Source: Baffinella frigidus (lineage: Eukaryota; Cryptophyceae; Cryptomonadales; Baffinellaceae). From it: DNA of 11,435 nt. The position numbers were made by a program, and so were the translations under genes. The stretch's first letter is position 1. Each line of letters starts with the position of its first letter. Shown piece by piece: positions 1-5,599 of this stretch. The notes beneath the pieces were generated by a model. The model searched no databases, had not been told where the DNA came from, and was given only the letters and a program-made list of their open reading frames with translations. The DNA is taken from positions 214,675-226,109 of the forward strand of contig MU646526.1 of assembly GCA_026770585.1 (NCBI GenBank), written 5' to 3'.

Positions 1-430
1 TTTGGGGGTTGGGGTTTGAGGTTTGAGGTTTGGGGTTTGGGGTTTGGGTTTTAGGGTTCGAGGTTTGGGGTTTAGGGTTTGAGGTTTGGGGTTTGTTTTA
101 GGGTTTAGGGTTCGGGGTTCAGGGTTCGGGGTTCGGGGTTAAGGGTTCCGGGTTTGGTGTTTGGTGTTTGGTGTTTGGTGTTTGGTGTTTGGTGTCTGGT
201 GTCTGGTGTTTGGTGTTTAGGGTTCAGGGTTTAGGGTTCAGGGTTTAGGGTTTCGGGTTTAGGGTTTAGGGTTTCGGGTTTCGGGTTTAGGGTTTAGGGT
301 TTAGGGTTTAGGGTTTAGGGTTTGAGGTTTATGGATTGGGGATTATGGTCGATGGATTGGGGATTATGGTAGATGGATTGGGGATTGGAGTTTAGGGTTT
401 GGGGTAGAGTTTAGGGTTTAGGGTTGTAAC
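1..430 (+). repeat. Degenerate telomere-like heptamer tract
   Basis: The tract is almost entirely 7-bp units related to TTTAGGG, with the G-rich strand on plus. Variants occur in local runs: TTTGGGG and TTTGAGG at the left edge, then TTCGGGG, nine TTTGGTG or TCTGGTG units at 153-215, then TTCAGGG, TTTCGGG and uniform TTTAGGG at about 280-320. Clustering of variants indicates local unit-by-unit expansion rather than telomerase products. If the minus-strand exon at 431-499 is real, this tract is the start of its downstream intron. Confidence 0.95.
331..386 (+). repeat. 21-bp higher-order repeat of heptamers
   Basis: Units start at 331, 352 and 373. Each consists of three different heptamers (ATGGATT, GGGGATT, ATGGTCG or ATGGTAG). 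The third copy is incomplete. Three heptamers have expanded together as one 21-bp unit. Confidence 0.85.
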
Positions 431-499
431 CTGAGCGGGGCAGCGGTCGCCGGGCGCTGATAACACGTCCCGCGAAAACTCGAGTAGGCTTTTTCTCTC
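431..499 (-). CDS. Candidate mini-exon, 23 codons (unknown protein)
   Basis: On the minus strand this is a stop-free 69-nt block, exactly 23 codons, running from ERKSLLEFSRDV to GDRCPAQ. It is preceded by a C-rich acceptor ending CCCCCGCAG and followed by a donor CAG|GTTACA. The intron side turns at once into CCCTAAA-type heptamers. Block edges coincide with the change from unique GC-rich sequence to repeat. The family is not recognised. Exon status is inferred from splice signals and frame, and the neighbouring islands have the same build. It could be a chance open island. Confidence 0.5.
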
Positions 500-513
500 C
501 TGCGGGGGTGGGG

Positions 514-569
514 TTCAGGGTTCAGGGTTCAGGGTTCAGGGTTCAGGGTTCAGGGTTCAGGGTTCAGGG
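514..569 (+). repeat. Perfect TTCAGGG array, eight units
   Basis: Eight uninterrupted TTCAGGG units, followed to about 648 by degenerate heptamers (TTTGGGG, ATTATGG, TTTCTGG, TTGAGGG). A pure array of a non-canonical variant points to recent local expansion. Confidence 0.95.
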
Positions 570-681
570 TTTGGGGATTATGGTTTAGGGATTGGGGGTT
601 TAGAATTTCTGGGTTTCTGGGTTGAGGGTTGAGGGTTCCACAGCTGTGGATGAGTGTGCGGACCGAGCATCGTGCGTGAAC

Positions 682-735
682 CGTATCTCTTGAGTGGCGA
701 GTAGGCTCATACGCCCTACGGTAGGGCCCTAGGAC
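682..735 (-). CDS. Candidate mini-exon, 18 codons
   Basis: Minus strand: acceptor CATAGGCAG, then 54 nt (18 codons, VLGPYRRAYEPTRHSRDT), then donor ACG|GTTCAC. The first codons (GTCCTAGG) and the CAG acceptor resemble the start of the exon pair at 4225-4293 and 4541-4570 (VLAVKCRAAR), so this may be a diverged relative. The frame stays open for some codons past the donor, so the 3' edge is less certain than the 5' edge. Confidence 0.4.
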
Positions 736-791
736 CTGCCTATGGCGAGTTAGGGCGAGTATTCGCCAGTCCGTCACTTAAGGGATACAAC

Positions 792-813
792 GCGCGCTCT
801 CTTTCGCGCGCTC
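792..813 (-). other. GC hairpin / possible exon fragment
   Basis: GCGCGC occurs on both sides of a short TCTCTTTC spacer, giving a potential hairpin. On the minus strand it follows CTGCAG and reads ERAKESAR before a GTTGTA. The length is not a whole number of codons, so it is weak as an exon. Confidence 0.25.
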
Positions 814-875
814 CTGCAGGATTCAGCGTGGAATCTGGTGTAGGTTTCCGGCGTCAGGGGTTAGGGGACAGTAAC

Positions 876-932
876 CTGTGTGCGGCGCGATGCCCCAACC
901 GCGCCCTCCAGAGGCTCCCTCACTTCCGGGAC
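876..932 (-). CDS. Candidate mini-exon, 19 codons
   Basis: Minus strand: acceptor CCCGGAACAG, then 57 nt (19 codons, VPEVREPLEGAVGASRRTQ), then donor CAG|GTTACT. The donor closely resembles that of 431-499 (CAG|GTTACA). There are no stops. The upstream flank turns directly into CCCAAACC heptamers. The protein family is unknown. Confidence 0.5.
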
Positions 933-942
933 CTGTTCCGGG

Positions 943-1053
943 TTTGGGATTCAGGATTTAGGATTTAGGGTCAAACCCTAAAATACCCAAAAGACGGGAT
1001 TTGAGGTGCGGGATTTAGGGTTCAGGGTTTCAGGTTTCGGGATTTGGGAGGAC
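943..1053 (+). repeat. Degenerate heptamers with a foldback
   Basis: TTTGGGA, TTTAGGA and TTTCGGG units. At 964-982 TTTAGGGT is followed after three bases by ACCCTAAA, a perfect 8-bp inverted repeat where the telomere-like strand orientation flips briefly. Confidence 0.85.
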
Positions 1054-1095
1054 CTCGTCAAAGAGTTTGCAGCGGGCGAAGAAGATGCCGTTTCG
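1054..1095 (-). CDS. Candidate mini-exon, RNGIFFARYK family copy A
   Basis: Minus strand: 42 nt, 14 codons, RNGIFFARCKLFDE, after acceptor CCCGAAAG and before donor GAG|GTCCTC. This is a short copy of the family best seen at 1450-1521 and lacks that copy's first ten codons. Relative to it, Tyr is replaced by Cys and LLGE by LFDE, with length and frame kept. Confidence 0.5.
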
Positions 1096-1118
1096 CTTTC
1101 GGGTTCTGGGTTCTGGGC

Positions 1119-1122
1119 AACC

Positions 1123-1182
<60 letters not shown>

Positions 1183-1186
1183 ACCT

Positions 1187-1216
<30 letters not shown>
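1119..1216 (+). repeat. AACCCTC array, 14 units
   Basis: Fourteen 7-bp units, here with the C-rich strand on plus. One unit is variant (AACCTTC at 1182). It directly abuts G-rich TTCTGGG units at 1117-1119, so strand orientation flips within two bases. The long frames reading STLNPQP are artefacts of the 7-bp period. Confidence 0.95.
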
Positions 1217-1217
<1 letters not shown>

Positions 1218-1268
1218 ACCCGAACCCCAGAACCTTGAACTCTGGACCATAAACCCGCTCCCCGGGAC

Positions 1269-1307
1269 CTCGCCAATCTTGTAGCGAGCGAAGAAGATGT
1301 CGTTTCG
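1269..1307 (-). pseudogene. RNGIFFARYK family copy B, acceptor lost
   Basis: Minus strand: 13 codons, RNDIFFARYKIGE, followed by donor GAG|GTCCCG. Compared with the 1450-1521 copy it is shorter by exactly one codon near the end and has Gly replaced by Asp. The preceding bases read AAATG instead of an AG acceptor, so it may be unspliceable as it stands. Confidence 0.45.
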
Positions 1308-1308
1308 C

Positions 1309-1420
1309 ATTTAGGGTTTGGGTGTTAAGGCGTAGTGTTTATGGTTTATGATTTGTGGTCTGCGGTTTGTGGTTTGTGGTGTGTGGTTTGTGGTTTGTGG
1401 TTTGTGGTTTAGGGTTGTAG
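1309..1420 (+). repeat. TTTATGG / TTTGTGG heptamer tract
   Basis: Starts with TTTAGGG, passes into TTTATGG and becomes a run of TTTGTGG units at about 1350-1405. It is the intron-like spacer between RNGIFFARYK copies B and C. Confidence 0.9.
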
Positions 1421-1449
1421 ACACACCCTGCAGAGACAAACGCGTGTAC

Positions 1450-1521
1450 CTCTCCGAGGAGCTTGTAGCGGGCGAAGAAGATGCCGTTTCGCGCGTTGGA
1501 CAGCCGCAATTCGTGCACCTC
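1450..1521 (-). CDS. Candidate mini-exon, RNGIFFARYK family copy C (most complete)
   Basis: Minus strand: acceptor TTCGCGGCAG, then 72 nt (24 codons) starting EVHELRLSNARNG, continuing IFFARYKLLGE, then donor GAG|GTACAC. This is the longest intact member of a five-copy set (others at 1054, 1269, about 1706 and about 1905). All copies with a clean end stop at a GAG|GT donor. A one-codon length change between copies and mostly conservative substitutions suggest the block once evolved as protein. The peptide is charged and could be part of a coiled coil. No family is recognised. Confidence 0.55.
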
Positions 1522-1705
1522 CTGCCGCGAAGAGGTGTGTTTTCAGGACACGATGACGTCCCGCCAGAACACGACACGACGAAGGGGTGTGCCGTCAGGA
1601 TGCGATGGGGTGCGCTGTGAGGACGTGCGGACGCGACGGTAAAAATGTATTAACTTGTAGCCTCATCTGGTACAAATGTGCTAACTTGTAGGACGTGCAG
1701 AGGAG

Positions 1706-1763
1706 TTTGTAGCGGGCGAAGAAGATGCCGTTTCGCGCGTTGGAGAGCCGGTTCGTGCACCTC
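1706..1763 (-). pseudogene. RNGIFFARYK family copy D, frameshifted
   Basis: It has the same acceptor as copy C (GCGGCAG|GAGGTGCAC), but two bases are missing soon after, shifting the frame relative to the NARNGIFFARYK core. The end reads into TGCACGTCCTACAA with no GT at the expected place. Likely a dead copy. Confidence 0.5.
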
Positions 1764-1904
1764 CTGCCGCGAAGAGGTGTGTTTTCAGGACACGATAACG
1801 TCCCGTCAGGACACGACACGACGAGGGGGGGTGCCGTCAGGACATCCCTGGTACAACTCTATTAACGTGTAGACTCCGCTGGCACAAAAATGTTGATTTG
1901 TAGG

Positions 1905-1959
1905 ACGTGGAGAGGAAGATGCCGTTTCGCGCGTTGGAAAGCCGCAGCTCGTGCACCTC
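1905..1959 (-). pseudogene. RNGIFFARYK family copy E, internal 18-bp deletion
   Basis: Minus strand: acceptor CTGAATCAG, then EVHELRLSNARNGIF, then LSTSYK. Alignment with copy D shows an 18-bp in-frame loss of the FARYKL part. The missing donor is shared with D. Confidence 0.45.
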
Positions 1960-1997
1960 CTGATTCAGGTTTTTGAGTTAGGGGTCGTTATACTCAC

Positions 1998-2026
1998 CAG
2001 AAATTCGCGTCGCGTCCGTCGTGTAC
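1998..2026 (-). other. Possible 29-nt micro-exon with consensus donor
   Basis: Minus strand: GCGCACCAG, then 29 nt, then GTGAGTAT, the best match to a consensus 5' splice site in the window. The length is not a whole number of codons, so it would change phase. Weak without transcript data. Confidence 0.3.
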
Positions 2027-2083
2027 CTGGTGCGCAGGACACGATGGTGTGCCGTCAGGACGAGGGTTCCGGACAAGACATCG

Positions 2084-2247
2084 CATGGGGAAGCAAACAC
2101 GCCACTCTTCCAGGACAAGGCCGCACATAAAGAAGCAAACACGCGACTTTTTTTGGACTGGACCCCACATGAAGAAACAAACACGCAACTGCCAAAGGAC
2201 AAGACCACACATAAAGAAGCAAACACGCGACTCTTCACGGACGGTAC
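2084..2247 (-). repeat. 42-bp tandem repeat, block 1 (four copies)
   Basis: The core AAGCAAACAC recurs at 2091, 2133, 2175 and 2217, an exact 42-bp period. Because 42 is divisible by three, several frames stay open and give 14-residue repeats on both strands. These look like by-products. On the minus strand it directly follows the donor of the exon at 2248, so it is best read as intron. Confidence 0.9.
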
Positions 2248-2292
2248 CTTGCGCGACGTAAGGCCACGGACACTGCGCCGAAGTGGTAGGAC
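2248..2292 (-). pseudogene. SATDLQRCIRGLTS exon, copy 3 (5' part degraded)
   Basis: Minus strand: LRRSVRGLTSRK ends at donor AAG|GTACCG, matching the exon at 2802-2894 (RCIRGLTSRK, donor AAG|GTTCCG). The upstream half is diverged and no AG acceptor lies at the matching place. The adjoining intron starts with the same 42-bp repeats as the 2802 copy. Confidence 0.45.
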
Positions 2293-2310
2293 GGCGCGCA
2301 CACCCTCCAC

Positions 2311-2590
2311 CCTACAACCTACACCCTCAACCCCACACCCTGCACCCTACACCCTACACCTCACACCCTACACCCTACACCCTACAGCCTACACCCTCAA
2401 CCCCACACCCTGCACCCTACACCCTACACCTCACACCCTACACCCTACACCCTACAACCTGCACCCTCAACCCCACACCCTGCACCCTACACCCTACACC
2501 TCACACCCTACACCCTACACCCTACAACCTACACCCTCAACCCCACACCCTGCACTCTACACCCTACACCTCACACCCTACACCCTACAC
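2311..2590 (+). repeat. 70-bp higher-order minisatellite, four copies
   Basis: Built from ACCCTAC-type heptamers, but the true period is 70 bp, ten heptamers. The marker CACCCTCAA recurs at 2322, 2392, 2462 and 2532. Copies differ by only a few bases, so expansion is recent. It lies in the presumed minus-strand intron between 2605 and 2292. The long plus frames rich in YTLHPTP come from this array. Confidence 0.95.
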
Positions 2591-2604
2591 CCTAACGACT
2601 GGAC

Positions 2605-2664
2605 CTTGAGCGAAGTGAGGCCACGGATGCAGCGCTGGAGGTCGGTAGCGGACTTTACGCACGT
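2605..2664 (-). CDS. Candidate mini-exon, SATDLQRCIRGLTS copy 2
   Basis: Minus strand: acceptor TTGTCCAG, then 60 nt (20 codons, TCVKSATDLQRCIRGLTSLK), then donor AAG|GTCCAG. Compared with the 3' part of 2802-2894, five codons differ synonymously (Asp, Leu, Cys, Thr, Ser) and three differ in residue. The excess of silent changes supports past coding constraint. Confidence 0.5.
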
Positions 2665-2668
2665 CTGG

Positions 2669-2801
2669 ACAAGAGATCACATGGGGAAGCAAACACGCGA
2701 CCCTCCAAGGACACGACCGCACATAAACGTGGAAACAAGCAACGTTTCACAGACAAGACAGCACATAAAGAAGCAAACACGCGACGTTTCACGGACGGAA
2801 C
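2669..2801 (-). repeat. 42-bp tandem repeat, block 2 (three copies)
   Basis: Same unit and period as block 1 (positions 2687, 2729, 2771, the middle one degenerate). It again sits just downstream of the same exon's donor, so exon and repeat-bearing intron were duplicated as a module. Confidence 0.9.
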
Positions 2802-2894
2802 CTTTCGTGACGTGAGGCCACGGATACAGCGCTGCAGATCGGTAGCGGACTTGATGCGCGTCTTGTCCTTGGCTATCCCGGCCACTTTGCGCAC
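2802..2894 (-). CDS. Candidate mini-exon, SATDLQRCIRGLTS copy 1 (full)
   Basis: Minus strand: acceptor GGGCGTACAG, then 93 nt (31 codons), then donor AAG|GTTCCG. It begins VRKVAGIAKDKTRIK and continues SATDLQRCIRGLTSRK. It is basic and polar with no membrane or signal character. It is the most complete of three copies. No family is recognised. The frame remains open past the donor into the 42-bp repeats, so a read-through form cannot be excluded. Confidence 0.5.
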
Positions 2895-3056
2895 CTGTAC
2901 GCCCGAAAACGGGCCAAACACAGATTAAAAACTGGTCAAAAACTGGTCAAAAACTGGTCAAACAATGGAAGCGTCACCTGCACGTACGAAACCGGGACGC
3001 CGCGTCCTGGCCACGTCCTAATATCGCGCCTTTTTTTCTCTGATTTCTGAATTCAT

Positions 3057-3084
3057 TCAAGTGGCACGGGTCAAGTGGCACGGG
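3057..3084 (+). repeat. 14-bp perfect tandem duplication
   Basis: TCAAGTGGCACGGG occurs twice in direct succession. Confidence 0.95.
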
Positions 3085-3258
3085 TGAGGAGGGGGTGCCT
3101 GCAAACACTGGCAAACAATGGTCCATCGTCGTGTGAACATTGGTCAAACCTCTGGCAAATAGTGGAGAGTGGTCAAACACTGATCAAAAAAGATAAAATA
3201 GTGGTCAAATAGTGGGGTGTACAGTTGTCAAATAGTGGGCTACGAGTGGGAGGGTCAC

Positions 3259-3300
3259 GTTCGCTCGGACAGCAATGCCGCACCACATACTCTGGATCGA
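3259..3300 (-). pseudogene. IQ-motif exon, copy 2 (acceptor lost)
   Basis: Minus strand: IQSMWCGIAVRAN ending at donor AAC|GTGACC. It is homologous to 3492-3554, about 233 bp away, with matching flanks. The Arg of the IQ core RG is Cys here and the upstream acceptor AG is missing, so it looks degraded. Confidence 0.5.
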
Positions 3301-3491
3301 ACGTGGGTCAAACCAATGGCAAATAGTGGACAGTCGCCACGCACTGATCAAAAATGATCAAATATTGGTCAAAATAGTGAAAAATAAATAACCAGTGGTC
3401 AAACAGTGGGCAAAGAGTGGTCAAATAGTGATCAAATAGTGAACAGTGGATAATTATTGGTTAAATTGTGGGCAGAGAGTGGGCGCGGTAC

Positions 3492-3554
3492 ATTCGCGCG
3501 GACCGCCGTGCCGCGCCACATTCTCTGGATCATCGTGCTGCCGTTCGAGACCGC
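3492..3554 (-). CDS. Candidate mini-exon with IQ motif
   Basis: Minus strand: acceptor CCCGAAACCAG, then 63 nt (21 codons), then donor AAT|GTACCG. The peptide AVSNGSTM then IQRMWRGTAVRAN fits the IQ motif pattern IQxxxRGxxxR exactly. In known proteins that motif forms a basic helix that binds calmodulin or myosin light chains, often next to coiled coils in cytoskeletal or flagellar proteins. The upstream intron is G-rich heptamer on plus. It is the only island here with a namable motif. Confidence 0.6.
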
Positions 3555-3555
3555 C

Positions 3556-3720
3556 TGGTTTCGGGTGTGGGGTTTGGGGCTTGGGGTTTGAGGTGTGGGA
3601 TTTTGGGGGTTGGGGTGTGGGGTTTGGGGATTGGGTTTTGGGTTTTGGGTTTGGGGGGGTGGGGTTTGGGGTTTCGGGCTGAGGGTGTGGGGTTTGGGGT
3701 TAACCCAAAACCCGAAACCC
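3556..3720 (+). repeat. Heptamer tract with palindromic strand switch
   Basis: G-rich TTTGGGG and GTGTGGG units run to 3700, then change to CCCAAAA and CCCGAAA. The switch is centred on the perfect palindrome GGGTTAACCC at 3697-3706. Confidence 0.9.
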
Positions 3721-3770
3721 AAGTGCAAAAACCCCAAGTGCACAAATGGTCAAACACTGGAAACGGGCAA

Positions 3771-3810
3771 CAATGATCCTTTCGCTTGATCAATGATCAT
3801 TTCGCTTGAT
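3771..3810 (+). repeat. 20-bp tandem duplication
   Basis: CAATGATCCTTTCGCTTGAT is followed by the same 20 bases with one change (C to A). Confidence 0.95.
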
Positions 3811-3838
3811 CATCTGACCTTGGCAACCGCCTGGTGCC

Positions 3839-3904
3839 GGATTTATTTAGAGTTTATTTAGGATTTATTAAGAGTTGATTCGGATTTTGTGAAGAGTTGA
3901 TTTA
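3839..3904 (+). repeat. AT-rich repeat of about 22 bp, three copies
   Basis: Units start with GGATTT at 3839, 3861 and 3882 and share AGAGTT near the middle. It leads into TTTAGGG-type sequence and may derive from heptamers by AT drift. Confidence 0.75.
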
Positions 3905-4220
3905 GGGTTTGGGATTGGGGTTTGGGGTGTGGGGCGTGGGGTTTGGGGTTTGGGGTTCGGTGTTTGGTGTTTGCGGGTTAGGTTTTGGGTTTTGGGTTTT
4001 GGAATTTGGATGTAAAGTTTAGGGTTCAGGGTGTAGAGTTCAGGGTTTATGATTCAGGGGGTAACCCCTTCAGGCATCAGATTTGGGATTTATGGTGTAT
4101 GGTTTATGGTTTATGGTTAATGTTTTCTGGTTTATGGTTTATAGTCAATAGTTTATGGTTTATGGTTTATGATTTAATGGGATGAATTAGGAAATACGGT
4201 TCAGGGTTTGGGGTTTGGGG
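3905..4220 (+). repeat. Mixed heptamer tract (TTTGGGG, TTCAGGG, TTTATGG)
   Basis: G-rich units to about 4060, a near-palindromic GGGGGTAACCCC at 4058-4069, then TTTATGG units at about 4090-4175. No coding signal seen. Confidence 0.9.
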
Positions 4221-4224
4221 TTAC

Positions 4225-4293
4225 CGCATGCTGGGCTTTCCGTTTTCGGAATCGCATCTCTCGGCGGGCTGCTCGGCACTTGACTGCTAGTAC
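4225..4293 (-). CDS. Candidate mini-exon, VLAVKCRAAR copy 1
   Basis: Minus strand: acceptor CTAACGCAG, then 69 nt (23 codons, VLAVKCRAARREMRF then RKRKAQHA), then donor GCG|GTAACC. It is strongly basic with seven Arg and three Lys. A partial second copy at 4541-4570 differs at three bases, all synonymous third positions (GTA/GTC, GCA/GCG, CGA/CGC). Both flanks are heptamer arrays. The spacing of basic residues is loosely IQ-like, but no motif is matched strictly. Confidence 0.6.
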
Positions 4294-4298
4294 CTGCG

Positions 4299-4383
4299 TT
4301 AGGGTTTAGGGTTTGGAGTTTAGAGTTTAGGGTTTTCGGTTTAGGGTTTAGGGTTTAGGGTTTAGGGTTCAGGGTTTGGAGTT
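4299..4383 (+). repeat. TTTAGGG-rich tract
   Basis: Near-canonical TTTAGGG units with TTTGGAG and TTCAGGG variants. It separates the two VLAVKCRAAR copies together with the tract at 4436-4539. Confidence 0.95.
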
Positions 4384-4390
4384 CGGGGGT

Positions 4391-4420
4391 TTGAGCGTGA
4401 GCTCGCTGCCAAACTGCATC
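4391..4420 (-). pseudogene. Possible exon fragment DAVWQRAHAQ
   Basis: Minus strand: CACACTGCAG, then ten codons DAVWQRAHAQ, then heptamers without a donor GT. The start (CAG|GATGC) resembles the exon at 11248-11286. Confidence 0.3.
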
Positions 4421-4435
4421 CTGCAGTGTGCGTCT

Positions 4436-4539
4436 AGGTTAAGGGTTAAGGGTTAGGGGTTAAGGGTTTAGGGTTTAGGGTGTAGGGTTTAGGGTGTAGG
4501 GTTTAGTGCTTAGGGTTTGGGTTTAAGGGTTTGGTGTAA
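4436..4539 (+). repeat. TTAAGGG / TTTAGGG / GTGTAGG tract
   Basis: Starts with TTAAGGG units and continues as TTTAGGG alternating with TGTAGGG. Confidence 0.95.
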
Positions 4540-4540
4540 G

Positions 4541-4570
4541 GCGGGCTGCGCGGCACTTGACCGCTAGGAC
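4541..4570 (-). pseudogene. VLAVKCRAAR copy 2 (3' truncated)
   Basis: Minus strand: acceptor CTACCCCAG, then ten codons VLAVKCRAAR identical in protein to copy 1, then abrupt passage into ACACCAAACCC with no donor. The exon end was lost or replaced by heptamers. Confidence 0.5.
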
Positions 4571-4574
4571 CTGG

Positions 4575-4800
4575 GGTAGGGATTATGGTTTGGGGTTTGA
4601 GGTTTGGAGTTTAGAGTTTTGGGATTAGGGGTTAGGGTTGAGGGTTTAGGGTTTAGGGTTTGGGGTTTAGGGTTTGGGGTTTAGGGTTTGGGGTTTAGGG
4701 TTTAGAGTTTTGGGATTAGGGTGTAGGTTGTAAGGATTAAGGTTTGGGTTTGGGGGTTTAGGGTATATGTTTTAGGGTGTAGGTTGAGGGTTTAGTGTTT
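4575..4800 (+). repeat. Heptamer tract with 14-bp dimer repeat
   Basis: Includes three copies of the 14-bp dimer TTTAGGGTTTGGGG at 4652-4693. The rest is mixed TTTAGGG, TTTGGGG and TGTAGGT. Confidence 0.95.
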
Positions 4801-4863
4801 TGGGCTGTATACGAATCTCCACTGCGGGGTGGGGCGGGGTGACCCGTTACCTTTTGAGCGGGC

Positions 4864-4921
4864 GTATGGCGTATGGCTTATGGTATTGGCGTATGGTGCA
4901 TGGCTTATTGGCTATGGTATC
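4864..4921 (+). repeat. CGTATGG-type heptamer run
   Basis: GCGTATG, GCTTATG and similar 6 to 7-bp units. The interval 4921-5020 next to it is unique, with no supported gene. Confidence 0.75.
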
Positions 4922-5024
4922 CGGCTTGGAGTTGACCATTGGGGCTGACACTGTACCGACACGGGCTGTTCTTACGGTTTATAGGTGTTTGGATCACGCA
5001 TCTCCAATATTGAGAGTACTCAAG

Positions 5025-5150
5025 AAAAAGAAAATGATGAGATGAACAAACATACGAAACAGAGGAAGCAGAAGAAGAAGAAGATGATGATGAAGGCTGG
5101 GCAGGGAGGGGTAAGATGATGATGATGAAGGCTGGGCGGGGAGGGGTACC
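5025..5150 (+). repeat. GAA/GAT-rich purine tract with direct duplication
   Basis: GAAGAAGAAG and GATGATGATG runs. A roughly 32-bp block (GATGATGATGAAGGCTGGGC then GGGGAGGGGTA, approximately) occurs at 5082-5113 and again at 5114-5148. The GGGGAGGGGTACC end recurs at 5582-5594. Confidence 0.85.
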
Positions 5151-5240
5151 AATAAAGAATGCGTGTCGGCGTGTTTGCATGTCCGGGGGGGGTGGGGGGG
5201 TGTTGGTTTCGAGTGTGATGGATGGATTTTGGTCCCTCGT

Positions 5241-5273
5241 GGGTTGCAGCCCCCCCCTCAGTACACTCCAGGG
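5241..5273 (+). repeat. Direct repeat left of AAC array
   Basis: GGGTTGCAGC, a C-run, then CTCAGTACACTCCAGGG. It matches 5600-5632 on the other side of the AAC array and partly 5704-5720, so the microsatellite sits between copies of one sequence. Confidence 0.8.
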
Positions 5274-5298
5274 AAGAAGAAGAAGCTGATGATGAAAA

Positions 5299-5399
5299 AG
5301 AACAAGAACAAGAACAACAGCAACAACAGCAACAGCAACAACAACAACAACAACAACAATAACAACAACAATAACAACAGCAACAACAACAATAACACC

Positions 5400-5446
<47 letters not shown>

Positions 5447-5574
5447 CCACACCAACAATAATAATGATAATAACAACAACAACAACAAAAAAAAACAAAA
5501 AAAAACAGCAGCAGCAGCAACAACAAGAACAAGAACAACAACACCACCACCACCAGCAGCAACACCACAAACAA
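5299..5574 (+). repeat. AAC trinucleotide microsatellite
   Basis: About 275 bp of imperfect AAC/CAA with a perfect run of 16 CAA units at 5399-5446 and CAG, AAT and ACC interruptions. All plus frames read poly-Asn, poly-Gln or poly-Thr and the minus frames poly-Val, poly-Leu or poly-Cys. Openness in every frame argues against a real gene. Confidence 0.95.
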
Positions 5575-5599
5575 GGCTCGGCGGGGAGGGGTACCAGGC

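Larger units (their letters stand above)
1456..1965 (-). repeat. Tandem segment carrying RNGIFFARYK copies C, D and E
   Basis: The shared core starts at 1477, 1721 and 1915, giving spacings of 244 and 194 bp. Besides the exon, the units share GTGCCGTCAGGA-type sequence and a sub-repeat of about 31 bp containing CTGGTACAA and TTAACTTGTAG (around 1643-1692 and 1848-1903). Exon and intron were therefore duplicated together. Confidence 0.8.
2928..3475 (+). repeat. Degenerate 11-bp TGGTCAAATAG repeat region
   Basis: Three perfect AACTGGTCAAA units around 2930-2962 lead into about 500 bp of scattered TGGTCAAA, TGATCAAA and ATAGTGG words. It is AT-richer than its surroundings and not heptameric. 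A related word reappears at 3748. It flanks and separates the two IQ-motif exon copies. Confidence 0.8.

Noticed and set aside
1-430. True chromosome end (telomere)
   Set aside because: Variants are mixed and clustered, and non-telomeric islands and strand flips follow. The tract at the edge is too degenerate for a functional telomere, although a nearby telomere cannot be excluded.
1006-1284. Overlapping plus-strand open frames with STLNPQP heptapeptides
   Set aside because: Three frames are open together because a 7-bp unit repeats every 21 bases. The peptide only mirrors AACCCTC.
2084-2801. CRISPR-like array
   Set aside because: The 42-bp repeats are contiguous with no unique spacers, and the sequence is eukaryotic in character.
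2021-2815. 264-codon plus-strand open frame
   Set aside because: It is made of the 42-bp repeats and the 70-bp minisatellite. Other frames of the same region are also open and the frame of the 42-bp repeats changes between the two blocks, so no protein is being conserved.
2930-3470. TGGTCAAA words as W-box-like regulatory sites (TTGAC core)
   Set aside because: They are units of a minisatellite. Their number follows from repetition, with no promoter context.
3432-3793. Frames rich in NPKPQTP or GVWGLGFG on both strands
   Set aside because: Direct translation of TTTGGGG-type heptamers. Only the 63-nt IQ island within it is considered.
3819-3830. 12-nt island AVAK between CACCAG and GTCAGA
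   Set aside because: It resembles the start of the IQ exon but is far too short to separate from chance.
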